Assembly: GCF_001661915.1 (NCBI RefSeq)
Contig: NZ_LYWY01000034.1
Span: 124,001-188,000, forward strand
DNA: 64,000 bases
Direction of reading: 5' to 3'
Source: Croceicoccus pelagius
GTDB taxonomy: Bacteria; Pseudomonadota; Alphaproteobacteria; Sphingomonadales; Sphingomonadaceae
A program made the translations under genes and the position numbers. How positions within the stretch are numbered: position 1 is the stretch's first letter; each line of letters begins with the position of its first letter. Under the pieces are notes generated by a model. It saw nothing but the letters and a program-made list of their open reading frames with translations, ran no database searches and was not told where the DNA came from. Below, piece after piece: positions 32,446-42,281 of the stretch.

Positions 32446-34038
32446 CTAACCGCGATTCCGGCGCTCACCTTCCCGATGCGCGTTGTAGGATTCGAGTATG
32501 GCGCGCATGTTGTCGAGCGCCTCCCGGCGCTGCCGGTCGTCCTGCAGGTCTTTCAGGCGCGATTTCAGGACCGTGGCGAAATCGGCGTAAGCATTCTGCC
32601 AGTCGCGTCCCACAGCCTCTGCCAAGTCGACGCGCCCGGTGTCCAGCCGCTTGGCGGGCTGTCCGGGTGGCAGGGCATATCGCTCACCAATCTGCGGCAG
32701 GCGTATCGAGAGATCGGCATGCCGGTTGTGCACCTCGCGGCGCAAGACCTCCAGCGCACCGGCCTCTCCGTGATCGAGGAACAGGCTTCCGGAAATCGGA
32801 CAGCGTTCATCGATCCATGCTAGCAGTTCCGCTTGATCTGCATGAGCAGAGTAGCTGAGGATCGAGCGGATTTGCGCCCTCACCTTGATGTCCCGTCCGC
32901 TGATGCGCACACGCTCTGCACCGCCCAATATCACGCGACCTAGCGTGCCCTGCGCCTGATATCCGACGAACAGAACGGTCGAATCCGGTCGGTGAAGATT
33001 ATGGATCAGGTGATGGCGGATGCGCCCGCCTTCGCACATGCCTGACGCCGCGAGGATGATTGCGCCCGACACCGAATTGAGCCGCATCGATTCCTTGACC
33101 TCGCTGACATAATGCAGCTGCGGCTGATCGAAGACGTTTCGCCCCCCGGTATCTTCGAGCTGCGAAGCATAGCGCCCGAAAACACCGGTCACGCGATTTG
33201 CCAGCGGCGAATCTACGAAGACCGAGGCGCTCTCGATTTCGTCGGTTGCCATCAGGTACTGCAGGTCGAGTAGAAGCTCCTGCGTGCGTTCGAGCGCGAA
33301 GACCGGGATGACGAGATTGCCCCCGCGCGCCATCGCGGCCTGTACTTCCGACTTCAACAGCCTCCGGCGCTCATCGATCGACAACGGCTCTCTTCGGCGA
33401 TCGCCATAAGTCGCCTCGCATACGACATGGTCGATGCCAGCCGGGCTGTCAGGGTCGGGATGGAAGCTCTTGTTATCCGGCCCGATGTCGCCCGAACAGA
33501 TCACGCGGCAGCCTCCTGCTGCCAGTTCAACCGACGCCGCGCCAAGAATGTGGCCTGCGTTCCATAAGCGGGCGTGAAAGCCGTCCGCAGGATCGAAGGG
33601 CTCTTCGAGGTCAACCGTACGGCAAAGGCCCCATGCAACCATCGCGTCTTCGGCGGTGTAAAGTGGAGCGAAAGGCTTGTCTCCGGCACGGTCCCGACGG
33701 TGGTTGCGGCGTTCAGCCTCGTATTCGTGGATGCGTCCGGAATCCGCGAGCATGTGTTCAAGAAGGTCACGCGTTGGCTTCGTGCACCAGATCGGCCCTT
33801 CGAAACCTCGGGATACCAACTTGGGAAGCAGACCGCTGTGGTCGATGTGGGCGTGCGTCAGGATCACGGCGTCGATACGGCGCGGATCGAATGCGAAGTC
33901 CTCGAGATTCAGGGCTTCGAGTGAACGTGAACCCTGAAACATCCCGCAATCGACCAGGATACGCCGATCGTCGATTGCGAATTCCATGCATGACCCTGTC
34001 ACGGTTCCCGCCGCGCCGTGAAAAGTGACAGTAAGCAT
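32446..34038 (-). CDS. Metallo-beta-lactamase/beta-CASP nuclease family protein
   Basis: 530 residues. The zinc motif HAHIDHSG (HxHxDH) near residue 63, the metal ligands in NAGHILGAASVEL and SGDIG, the beta-CASP cap (NLVIPVFALERTQELLLDLQ) and the RNA-specificity segment SYSAHADQAELLAW are all present. This is the family of CPSF73/YSH1-like and bacterial RNA-processing nucleases. The C-terminal ~80 residues form a charged helical tail. It is divergent from the ion-transport run at 34231, and such nucleases often accompany stress clusters. The substrate RNA is unknown. Confidence 0.86.
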   Translation of the reverse strand: MLTVTFHGAAGTVTGSCMEFAIDDRRILVDCGMFQGSRSLEALNLEDFAFDPRRIDAVILTHAHIDHSGLLPKLVSRGFEGPIWCTKPTRDLLEHMLADSGRIHEYEAERRNHRRDRAGDKPFAPLYTAEDAMVAWGLCRTVDLEEPFDPADGFHARLWNAGHILGAASVELAAGGCRVICSGDIGPDNKSFHPDPDSPAGIDHVVCEATYGDRRREPLSIDERRRLLKSEVQAAMARGGNLVIPVFALERTQELLLDLQYLMATDEIESASVFVDSPLANRVTGVFGRYASQLEDTGGRNVFDQPQLHYVSEVKESMRLNSVSGAIILAASGMCEGGRIRHHLIHNLHRPDSTVLFVGYQAQGTLGRVILGGAERVRISGRDIKVRAQIRSILSYSAHADQAELLAWIDERCPISGSLFLDHGEAGALEVLRREVHNRHADLSIRLPQIGERYALPPGQPAKRLDTGRVDLAEAVGRDWQNAYADFATVLKSRLKDLQDDRQRREALDNMRAILESYNAHREGERRNRG

Positions 34039-34230
34039 CCTTTACCCCTTTTCGTTTTCGGCCGGTTTCGTTTTTGACCCATTTCATTTGGGTAGCCTGC
34101 AGCGAGCATAGCAGGTCGAGAGCACTGACGGTTTGACCTCGGTCACATGGGTTTTCGCAATTCGAGAGCGCCGCCTCGCCAATTGCGCCAAAGCAATGAC
34201 CGCCCGTCGCCCTCCTGCTTGACTGCGACG

Positions 34231-36876
34231 ATGCTAAGCGAGAGGCCACACTCCGAACCGGTCGACCTGCTTCTCCGTGCCTATTCGGTCGAGATGGCGA
34301 TCGGCCTTGAGCCGACAGAGGTGCAGGAGCGTCTGGCGCGCTTCGGTCCTAATCTGATCGAGGCCGGAGACGCCGTATCGCCATTCGCGATCTTCCGGCA
34401 CCAGCTCGCCAGCCCCGTAGTCTACCTGCTGACCGCAGCCGCATTCCTCGCCTTCCTGTTCGGCCAGCATGTCGAGGCCATGGCAGTCGTCGCGGTGCTG
34501 CTGATCAATACCGCCATCGGCTATTGGGCCGAGTACAAGGCAACCCGTTCGATGGAAGCGCTGCGTACGCTGGGCCACAGGTCGGTACGAGTATTAAGGG
34601 AGGGACATCAGAGGATGGTGCCGGCAGAGCAGCTGGTGCCCGGGGACGTGGTTGTGGTCGAAGCAGGTGACGTCGTCTCCGCAGACCTGCGCATCCTTGA
34701 AGGATCCGGCCTTGCCGCCAACGAATCCACGCTGACAGGCGAATCCGCGCCGGTTGACAAATCGGCCCTGCCCGTCCCTCCCGAAACGCGGCTGGCCGAA
34801 CGCAGCAGCATGTTTTTCAGGGGCACGGCCGTTACGAGCGGGAGCGGCACGGGCCTTGTCGTAGGGACCGGACGGCGCACTGCCATCGGCGATATCACGC
34901 AACTGGTGAAGCAGGCGAGGCCAGCCCGATCCCCGCTGGAAAAGCGGCTATCGAAAGTCGCTGCCCAGCTGGTCTGGCTGACCATGCTTCTCGCCCTGGC
35001 CGTGACGGTTGCCGGCATCGCCCGCGATGCGGATCCCTTCCTCATGGTGACGACCGGTATTGCCCTTGCCGTCGCCGCCATTCCCGAAGGGCTACCCATC
35101 GTCGCGACACTCGCGCTGGCGCAGGGCATGTGGCGCATGGCGCGACAGAATGCCTTACTGCGCCAGCTTTCGGCCGTTGAGACCTTCGGTTCGGTTTCCG
35201 TCATCCTGACCGACAAAACGGGTACGCTGACCGAAAACCGGATGGTGCTGGAATCGGTCTGCCTGCCGGCGATGGACCTTGCCCCGAAAAACTTCACCAC
35301 GGAATCTCTGGCGGGAGAGGAAGCGGGGTTGTTGCGCGATCTCCTGACCGTTGCGGCCCTTTGCAATTGCAGCGAACTCGATCCTGGAAATGGTGAAGGC
35401 GGCGTGGGCGATCCGCTGGAAATCGCGTTGCTCGAAGCTGCCGCCAGCGCCGGACTGTCTCGTGAACAGCTGGTCGATGAACAACCGCAGGTCCGGCTTT
35501 CCGCCTTTTCGGCCGAAACACGCATGATGGCGACAGTCCATCGGCACGGCGAGACATTCACCTACGCGGTGAAAGGCGGGCCGGAAGCCGTGCTTGCCCA
35601 CTGCACCGCAGTCCGCTTCCGCCACGACGACCGCCCGCTGGACGACACGATGCGGGGTGAGTGGCACGAACTTGTCGAAGAACTTGGCAGCGAAGGAATG
35701 CGCGTTCTCGCCATTGCGCAAAAACTTGCCCCATCGGCCGATGAAGAGCCGTACACCAACCTGACCCTTCTGGGCCTCGTCGGCTTGCGAGATCCTGCCC
35801 GGGGCGACGTGGCCGATGCAATCGCTGCCTGCCACTCGGCCGGGATCGATGTCGCGATCGTGACGGGCGATCACGCGGTTACCGCGGTAAGCATCGGGCG
35901 CCAGGTCGGGCTGCCTGTCGATGAAAGCGAACCGGTGGAAGGACGCAACCTTGCCCGGCTGGATTTCGATAGGGACAGGCTTCGCGCCACAAAAGTCTTC
36001 GCCCGCGTGGACCCGGGCGAGAAACTGGCGCTCGTCAAGGCTTTCCAGGATTCGGGTGATGTCGTCGCGATGACAGGCGACGGCGTTAACGACGCCCCGG
36101 CGCTGCGTCAGGCGGACATCGGCGTCGCCATGGGCAAGCGCGGGACGGATGTCGCGCGCGAGGCAGCGGACATGGTCTTGCTGGACGATGCCTTCACTTC
36201 GATCGTCGCGGCAATTCGTGAAGGCCGCATCATATTCGAAAACATCCGCCGTTTTGCCACGTACCTGCTTGCCTGCAACCTCAGTGAAGTCCTTGTCGTC
36301 GGCCTTGCGGTATTGATCTCCCTGCCACTGCCGATCCTGCCGCTACAGATTCTCTTCCTCAACCTTGTCACGGATGTCTTGCCTGCCTTTGCGCTGGCGA
36401 CCGCGAAAGGAGACGCATCGATCATGACCCGTGCGCCGCGGCCTTCGTCAGAGCCTCTGTTGGGCCTTGCACAATGGCGCCGGATCGCCTTGCACGGGCT
36501 GGTTCTGACTGGCGCAGTCTTTGGCGCAATGGGGATCGCAAGTAATGCAATGGGTCTCGACGGCGCTCCACTGGTTACCGTCACGTTTCTCACCCTGGCA
36601 CTGTCGCAGCTGTGGCATGTCTTCAACCTGTCCAGTCCTCGCTCAGGGATCGTTCGGAACGAAGTCACGCGTAGTCCGTGGATTTGGGCCGCACTCGCAG
36701 TATGTGGTGTTCTGCTGTGCCTTGCCGTCTATGTCCCGTCCTTGCGGCTGGTCCTCGGCCTGGCGCGTCCGGACGGACAGATGTGGAGCGTGGCCATCGC
36801 GGCCAGCCTTGCGCCGCTTCTTGTCATCCAGTTGCCCAGGCTTCTTTCTGCCATAACCGGACGAAAGCAGGCATGA
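34231..36876 (+). CDS. P-type cation ATPase (P2-like)
   Basis: 881 residues as drawn from ATG 34231; an in-frame start at 34147 adds 28 residues without family similarity. Order: cation-ATPase N-domain (~10-60), actuator motif LTGESAPVD, membrane motif AAIPEGLPIVATLALAQG, phosphorylation site DKTGTLTENRM (D near residue 328), nucleotide domain, and hinge TGDGVNDAPALRQADIGVAM. IPEGLP and the overall build place it with Ca2+ or Na+/K+ type (P2) pumps; the exact ion is uncertain. The stop overlaps the next gene (ATGA at 36873). Confidence 0.9.
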   Translation: MLSERPHSEPVDLLLRAYSVEMAIGLEPTEVQERLARFGPNLIEAGDAVSPFAIFRHQLASPVVYLLTAAAFLAFLFGQHVEAMAVVAVLLINTAIGYWAEYKATRSMEALRTLGHRSVRVLREGHQRMVPAEQLVPGDVVVVEAGDVVSADLRILEGSGLAANESTLTGESAPVDKSALPVPPETRLAERSSMFFRGTAVTSGSGTGLVVGTGRRTAIGDITQLVKQARPARSPLEKRLSKVAAQLVWLTMLLALAVTVAGIARDADPFLMVTTGIALAVAAIPEGLPIVATLALAQGMWRMARQNALLRQLSAVETFGSVSVILTDKTGTLTENRMVLESVCLPAMDLAPKNFTTESLAGEEAGLLRDLLTVAALCNCSELDPGNGEGGVGDPLEIALLEAAASAGLSREQLVDEQPQVRLSAFSAETRMMATVHRHGETFTYAVKGGPEAVLAHCTAVRFRHDDRPLDDTMRGEWHELVEELGSEGMRVLAIAQKLAPSADEEPYTNLTLLGLVGLRDPARGDVADAIAACHSAGIDVAIVTGDHAVTAVSIGRQVGLPVDESEPVEGRNLARLDFDRDRLRATKVFARVDPGEKLALVKAFQDSGDVVAMTGDGVNDAPALRQADIGVAMGKRGTDVAREAADMVLLDDAFTSIVAAIREGRIIFENIRRFATYLLACNLSEVLVVGLAVLISLPLPILPLQILFLNLVTDVLPAFALATAKGDASIMTRAPRPSSEPLLGLAQWRRIALHGLVLTGAVFGAMGIASNAMGLDGAPLVTVTFLTLALSQLWHVFNLSSPRSGIVRNEVTRSPWIWAALAVCGVLLCLAVYVPSLRLVLGLARPDGQMWSVAIAASLAPLLVIQLPRLLSAITGRKQA

Positions 36877-37883
36877 TCGAATTCGCCATCCCATGGCTCC
36901 AGTTTGCGGTCTGCGCCTTATTGATCGGTTTTGCAGGCCACAGACTGACCCGTTATGCCGACATCATCTCGATCAGGACTGGCCTGCCCAGTTCATGGAT
37001 CGGACTGGTCCTGCTTTCCGCGGCGACGTCGCTGCCCGAACTGTCCACCGGCATCAGTGCGGTCACTTTGTTCGATACTCCCGACATCGCGATGGGCGAC
37101 GCGCTGGGCAGCTGCATCCTCAACCTCGCGATGCTCGTCGCTCTGGACGCGCTCAACCGCGGGGAATCGATCTACTGCCGCATCAACCAGAGCCATGTGC
37201 TGACCGCAGGTTTCGGGATCATCCTCATTGGCATAGTCGGGCTTACGATCCTGACCTCAGGCACGATCATCGGTCAGGCGCTCTATCATGTCAGCGCCTA
37301 TACGCCGCTCGTGATCCTGATCTATTTCGTAGCGGTCAGGGCCGCCTATACGCATGAACGCCGGATCTCGATCACGGTGCCGGTCGCGCAGGATGCCGAT
37401 CCGCTCAACCTGCGGCAGGCCATCGTGCGCTATGCCGCAGCGGCGGCCGTCGTGGCCCTTGTCGGCAGCCTTCTGCCCTCCGTCGGCCTGCAGGTCGTTC
37501 TTCTCACCGGGTGGGAGGCCAGCTTCGTCGGCACCCTGTTCGTGGCGATGGCAACCTCGTTGCCGGAATTCGTAGTCGTCATCAGCGCAGTCCGCCGCAA
37601 CGCCGAGGACATGGCGATTGCCGCATTGCTGGGAAGCAATCTGTTCGATATCCTCATCATCGCACTGGATGATCTTGCCTATACGAAGGGCAACATCTTC
37701 GCGGCCGTATCGCCGGCCCATGCCGCTTCGGCATTTGCCGCGGTGATCATGAACGGTATCTTCGTCGTCGCCCTGCTCTATCGGCCCCGCAACAGGCTTT
37801 TCGGATCGATTGGCTGGGTCAGTCTATCGCTCGTCTCGATCTATTTCTTCAGTGCCTATTTCCTGTACCTTTACGAGCTTTGA
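36873..37883 (+). CDS. Sodium/calcium exchanger family antiporter
   Basis: 336 residues with about 10 membrane segments. The duplicated alpha-repeats of the CaCA family are visible: SAATSLPELSTGISAV in the first half and ATSLPEFVVVISAVRRNAED with ALLGSNLFDILIIALDD in the second. It exchanges Ca2+ (or similar cations) for Na+/H+. Translationally coupled by ATGA overlap to the P-type ATPase, so pump and exchanger probably act on the same ion. Confidence 0.9.
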   Translation: MIEFAIPWLQFAVCALLIGFAGHRLTRYADIISIRTGLPSSWIGLVLLSAATSLPELSTGISAVTLFDTPDIAMGDALGSCILNLAMLVALDALNRGESIYCRINQSHVLTAGFGIILIGIVGLTILTSGTIIGQALYHVSAYTPLVILIYFVAVRAAYTHERRISITVPVAQDADPLNLRQAIVRYAAAAAVVALVGSLLPSVGLQVVLLTGWEASFVGTLFVAMATSLPEFVVVISAVRRNAEDMAIAALLGSNLFDILIIALDDLAYTKGNIFAAVSPAHAASAFAAVIMNGIFVVALLYRPRNRLFGSIGWVSLSLVSIYFFSAYFLYLYEL

Positions 37884-37911
37884 ATCGCGATAGCAGGCCG
37901 TCCCGCCGGGA

Positions 37912-39696
37912 ATGGTAAAGAGCAATCGCGGCCACGATGGTGTAGTCATGGCATCGCATCAGACAAAGATGCGGGTCCAGGAGGTTCTTTTGCACCCTCA
38001 GATACCCTACCTGCGCGAAATCCTGATTTTCCTTGCGGCTGCTGGGCTCATCATGCCGTTCGCACGGAAATTCCGGATCAGTCCGGTGCTCGGCTTCCTC
38101 TGCATCGGCCTGCTGATCGGACCTTATGGTCTCGGCAAATTGACATCTGCGGTCCCGGAACTGCGCCTGTTCGTCATCACCGAAACCACAGGCATCGAGG
38201 CGATTGGCGAACTTGGTGTAATCTTCCTGTTGTTCAGTATCGGTCTGGAAATGTCGTTCCAGCGAATCTGGTCGATGCGCCGCGACGTCTTCGGTCTTGG
38301 CCTGGCCCAGATCATGGTCAGCGCGGCCGTGATCGGATTGTTTTCCTTCTCGCTTGGATTCAGCGGCGCCGTTTCGGTTCTTCTTGGCCTCTGTCTGGCA
38401 CTGTCTTCCACTGCAATCGTCATCCAGTTGCTGTCAGAGCAATTGAGACTGAGTTCCGCCGCAGGGCGCACGGCCTTCAGCGTGCTCCTGATGCAGGATC
38501 TTGCCGTCGTCCCCATCCTGTTCCTGATAACCCTGTTTGCGGGACAGACCAGTTCTGCCACCGGCGCCGCTCTTTTGGCGCTGCTGGAAGCTGCGGCTGT
38601 CCTCGTCGCCATATTTGTAACCGGACGGTTTCTGGTTCGTCCCCTGCTCCGTTTCGCGGGCGGTAGCGGTAGCCAGGAACTCTTCATGGCTTGCGTCCTG
38701 TTGCTGATCATCGGGACATCCGCGATCACGGCTGCGGTCGGGCTGTCCATGGCGCTGGGTGCTTTTCTCGCCGGCCTGTTGTTTTCCGCAACGGAATACC
38801 GTCATCAGGTCCATAACGACATCGAGCCGTTCAAGGGGCTCCTGCTCGCACTATTCTTCATTTCGGTCGGCATGCAATTGGATGTCTCGTCGATCTGGCC
38901 GCAGATCGAGGGTATCGTCTTGGCGGCGATAGCGCTGATTACGATCAAGGCGCTCATCATGTTCGTTCTGGCGCGTGCATTCGGCCATTCCCGGGCCGTA
39001 TCAGCCGAGACTGGCATTCTTCTGGGTGAAGGGGGCGAATTTGCCCTCATCGCCGTCTCGGCCAGCGTTGCGGCTCAGATCATGCCAGAAAATGTCGCCG
39101 AATTCGTGATCCCCGTCGTGGTCCTGTCAATGTTTGCCGCACCATTGCTGGCAATCGCAGGCAGACGTGCCGGTCGATGGATCGCTGCCTCCGATGCAAA
39201 TGACGCGGTATCGTCCGATCGGGAAACGGCGACCGACCGGGTCGTTATCGGCGGTTTCGGGCGGGTCGGTATGGCAATCGGTCGTATCCTGGAAGAACAG
39301 CGCATCGCCTATCTCGCGATTGATCGCGATCCCGAACTGGTCATGCGACAACGCAAGGCGGGTGTCCCGATATATTTCGGGAACGCCAACAATGACCGCT
39401 TCCTTCACGACATCGGCATCGAGAAGGCGATCGCGTTCATCTCAACGATGGACGAGAGCGATGGTGCAGCAGAAGTGGTCGATGACCTCCACCGGCATCA
39501 TCCTCACCTGCCCATCTTCGCCCGCGCCCGAGACCCTGCCCACGCACGTGTGCTGCGAAGTCGTGGTGCTGACCTCGCTATCCCCGAAACGACCGAAACG
39601 GGCCTGCAATTGACAGAAGCAGTGCTTCAGGCAAGCGGCCTGCCCGACGAACTTGCCCGCTCGATTATAGAGAAGGAGCGGTCGAGTACGCCTTGA
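37912..39696 (+). CDS. Kef-type monovalent cation:proton antiporter (CPA2)
   Basis: 594 residues from ATG 37912; ATG 37948 is an equally possible start. About 12 membrane segments with the Na+/H+-exchanger pattern: GFLCIGLLIGPYGL, GVIFLLFSIGLEMSF, LALSSTAIVIQLLSEQ and LSMALGAFLAGLLFS, followed by a TrkA-N (RCK) domain at ~430-560 (VVIGGFGRVGMAIGRILEEQ). KefB/KefC-type proteins exchange K+ for H+ and are gated by the nucleotide-binding domain. It is 28 bases downstream of the exchanger; the three genes form one unit ended by 39861-39896. Confidence 0.9.
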   Translation: MVKSNRGHDGVVMASHQTKMRVQEVLLHPQIPYLREILIFLAAAGLIMPFARKFRISPVLGFLCIGLLIGPYGLGKLTSAVPELRLFVITETTGIEAIGELGVIFLLFSIGLEMSFQRIWSMRRDVFGLGLAQIMVSAAVIGLFSFSLGFSGAVSVLLGLCLALSSTAIVIQLLSEQLRLSSAAGRTAFSVLLMQDLAVVPILFLITLFAGQTSSATGAALLALLEAAAVLVAIFVTGRFLVRPLLRFAGGSGSQELFMACVLLLIIGTSAITAAVGLSMALGAFLAGLLFSATEYRHQVHNDIEPFKGLLLALFFISVGMQLDVSSIWPQIEGIVLAAIALITIKALIMFVLARAFGHSRAVSAETGILLGEGGEFALIAVSASVAAQIMPENVAEFVIPVVVLSMFAAPLLAIAGRRAGRWIAASDANDAVSSDRETATDRVVIGGFGRVGMAIGRILEEQRIAYLAIDRDPELVMRQRKAGVPIYFGNANNDRFLHDIGIEKAIAFISTMDESDGAAEVVDDLHRHHPHLPIFARARDPAHARVLRSRGADLAIPETTETGLQLTEAVLQASGLPDELARSIIEKERSSTP

Positions 39697-39860
39697 TCCC
39701 TATCGAAAGGTGCCATGGCAAAGCCCTCTTCAAACAGTGCGAACACCAGCGCCGTGCGAAGAGAATAGCTTGGCATGGCCCGTCACGAAGCAGTTCTCAA
39801 GATCTTCCCGCTCACTATCCGCGCCACTATCGGTTTACATGGAATCACAGGCCAAACAGG

Positions 39861-39896
39861 AAAAAGGGTAAGGCACCACAGCACCTTACCCTTTTT
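39861..39896. terminator. Bidirectional intrinsic terminator between kef and nrdA
   Basis: AAAAAGGGTAAGG (39861-39873) pairs perfectly with CCTTACCCTTTTT (39884-39896), 10-base loop, with A and T runs on the two sides. It serves both convergent units. Confidence 0.92.
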
Positions 39897-39934
39897 CAAA
39901 GCTCACGAAGTTTGCGTTCCCGCCCGGGGGCCTA

Positions 39935-41992
39935 CTATTGGCAGGCGAGGCATTCCTCGTAGTCGGTCTCCTCACCCGCAGCGAGGTTGAACTTGGCCGC
40001 GTCCTTGGTGTTGTCAGCCTCTACCCCGCCGGCGAAACCGGCGCGCTGAACCGATTTCGAGCGCAGGTAGTAAAGCGACTTGATGCCCATTTCCCATGCG
40101 CGGAAGTGCAGCATCATCAGGTCCCACTTGTCGACGTCGGCCGGGATGTAGAGGTTGAGGCTCTGCGCTTGGTCGATGAAGGGCGTGCGATCGGCCGCGA
40201 ATTCCAGCAGCCAGCGCTGGTCGATTTCGAAGCTGGTCTTGTAGGTCGCCTTTTCCTCGGGGCTGAGGAAGTCGAGGTGCTGGACCGAACCGCCGTGTTC
40301 GAGGATCGAGTTCCACACGTTGGTGGAATCCTTCGACTTCTCGCGCAGCAGTTTTTCGAGGTACGGGTTCTTCACGACGAAGTTACCCGACAGCGTCTTG
40401 TGCGTGTAGATGTTGGCCGGGATCGGTTCGATACAGGCGCTTGTGCCGCCGCAGATGATCGAGATCGATGCCGTCGGCGCGATCGCCATCTTGCAGCTGA
40501 AACGTTCCATCGCGCCGGTGTCTTCGGCATCGGGGCAGGGCCCGCGTTCCTTCGCCAGCATCATCGAGGCCTCGTTCGCCTTGGCCGAGATGTGCTTGAA
40601 GATCTGCAGGTTCATGGCCTTGGCCATCGCGCTTTCGAACGAGATGTTCTTCGACTGCAGCAGCGAGTGGAAGCCCATCACGCCCATGCCGACGCTGCGT
40701 TCGCGCATCGCGGAATACTTGGCGCGGGCCATCTCGTCGGGTGCGCGGTCGATATAGTCCTGCAGCACGTTATCGAGCATGCGCATAACGTCTTCGATGA
40801 ACTGCTTGTCGGCCTTCCACTCGTCCCAGGTTTCGAGGTTGAGCGAGGAGAGGCAGCAGACTGCGGTACGATCGTTGCCGAGGTGGTCGCGGCCCGTGGG
40901 CAGAGTGATTTCCGAGCACAGGTTGGAGGTCGAGACCTTGAGGCCCAGTTCGCGGTGATGCTTGGGCATCATGCGGTTCACCGTGTCGTTGAACACGATG
41001 TAGGGTTCACCCGTGGCAAGGCGGGTTTCGACCAGTTTCTGGAACAGCGCGCGGGCGTTGACCGTCTTGCGGACCGTGCCGTCGCGCGGGCTGATAAGAT
41101 CGAAGTCGCCGCCGTCGCGGACGGCTTCCATGAACTCGTCCGTCAGCAGGACGCCGTGGTGCAGGTTCAACGCCTTGCGGTTGAAGTCGCCGGACGGTTT
41201 GCGGATTTCGAGGAATTCCTCGATCTCGGGGTGCGAGACGTCGATATAGCAAGCGGCCGAACCGCGGCGCAGCGAACCCTGCGAAATCGCGAGGGTGAGC
41301 GAGTCCATGACGCGCACGAACGGGATGATGCCGCTGGTCTTGCCGTTGAGGCCGACGGTTTCGCCGATACCGCGGACCTGGCCCCAATAAGTGCCGATGC
41401 CGCCGCCGCGCGATGCCAGCCACACGTTCTCGTTCCAGGTGTTGACGATGCCTTCGAGGCTGTCCTCGACCGAGTTGAGGTAGCACGAGATCGGCAGGCC
41501 GCGACCGGTGCCGCCGTTCGACAGAACGGGCGTTGCCGGCATGAACCACAGCTTCGAGATGTAGTCGTAGAGACGCTGCGCATGATCCTGGTCGTCGGCA
41601 TAGGCGTCGGCCACGCGGGCGAAGAGATCCTGATAGGTCTCGTTCGGAAGCAGGTAACGGTCCTTCAGCGTTTCCTTGCCGAATTCGGTGAGGTTCGCGT
41701 CACGCGCCTCGTCCGTCACGATGGTGAAGCGGCGCGCCTGGATGTCCTTCGATGACAGCTTGGGCGCAGCAGCGGTCTTCACCGCTTCGGCAACCGCGTT
41801 GCCCAGCGCCGCGGCGGCAGCTTCTGCCACCGGTGCGTCCTCGATCGTGTCCGTCTTGTTCATCTTGTCCTGCACGTCTGCCTCCACGGGCGTTTTCTCC
41901 TGAGGAGAGGTTTCGAACATGTCGCCCGTCGTATCATCGCCGCTCACGTCACCGGCACTCACGCGACCATCGTCCCCGTTCCTGAAATCCAT
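39935..41992 (-). CDS. nrdA: Ribonucleotide reductase class Ia alpha subunit
   Basis: 685 residues as drawn from ATG 41992; ATG 42055 (706 residues) or later methionines at 41920 are possible. Catalytic features: first redox cysteine in LPISCYLNSV, thiyl site in STSNLCSEITLP, AVCCLSSLNLETW, MGVMGFHSLLQ and the C-terminal redox pair CLACQ. The N-terminal ~90 residues are acidic and alanine-rich, and I see no ATP-cone (the usual N-terminal overall-activity domain). NrdA reduces ribonucleotides with radical supplied by NrdB. A long structured leader lies upstream. Confidence 0.93.
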   Translation of the reverse strand: MDFRNGDDGRVSAGDVSGDDTTGDMFETSPQEKTPVEADVQDKMNKTDTIEDAPVAEAAAAALGNAVAEAVKTAAAPKLSSKDIQARRFTIVTDEARDANLTEFGKETLKDRYLLPNETYQDLFARVADAYADDQDHAQRLYDYISKLWFMPATPVLSNGGTGRGLPISCYLNSVEDSLEGIVNTWNENVWLASRGGGIGTYWGQVRGIGETVGLNGKTSGIIPFVRVMDSLTLAISQGSLRRGSAACYIDVSHPEIEEFLEIRKPSGDFNRKALNLHHGVLLTDEFMEAVRDGGDFDLISPRDGTVRKTVNARALFQKLVETRLATGEPYIVFNDTVNRMMPKHHRELGLKVSTSNLCSEITLPTGRDHLGNDRTAVCCLSSLNLETWDEWKADKQFIEDVMRMLDNVLQDYIDRAPDEMARAKYSAMRERSVGMGVMGFHSLLQSKNISFESAMAKAMNLQIFKHISAKANEASMMLAKERGPCPDAEDTGAMERFSCKMAIAPTASISIICGGTSACIEPIPANIYTHKTLSGNFVVKNPYLEKLLREKSKDSTNVWNSILEHGGSVQHLDFLSPEEKATYKTSFEIDQRWLLEFAADRTPFIDQAQSLNLYIPADVDKWDLMMLHFRAWEMGIKSLYYLRSKSVQRAGFAGGVEADNTKDAAKFNLAAGEETDYEECLACQ

Positions 41993-42075
41993 TTCGATAT
42001 CGCCCCGTCCTGCCGCCCCGACCGGTATCTCCGACCCTGCGACGTGTTGCACCACTATCGACCTTCCCGCTTCAG

Positions 42076-42281
42076 TGCCGAGATGCTCCGTTCAATGGAG
42101 CGCCCTCGGCATGAACCGGGACGACCGGCGTAAGGGCCGGATGTGTCCGGCAAACCCGTTACCTGATCTGGCCCCGCCGGTCGTCTTCGGCCCCTTGCCG
42201 CAACACCTGTTCAGGGCCCTTTGCCGTTCACGACGTGAGCAGCGCCAATCCCAAGGTCTTGCGGTCCTCCCGTCGAACCGA
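42076..42281 (-). ncRNA. Structured nrdA leader (candidate cis-regulatory RNA)
   Basis: On the minus strand between the presumed promoter and nrdA, several stems can be drawn. TGCCGAG...CTCGGCA with inner GCTCC/GGAGC spans 42076-42111. GACGACCGGCG (42120-42130) pairs perfectly with CGCCGGTCGTC (42175-42185), with an inner GGGCC/GGCCC pair (42134-42138, 42170-42174) and an alternative CCGGA/TCCGG hairpin (42137-42150). Further GC stems are possible at 42186-42281. The mutually exclusive inner pairings are what a switch would need. It does not match the cobalamin or other riboswitch consensus I know. Confidence 0.45.

Noticed and set aside
39938-41755. A 605-codon open frame antisense to nrdA
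   Set aside because: Same cause; nrdA is intact on the minus strand and the antisense product has no recognisable motifs.
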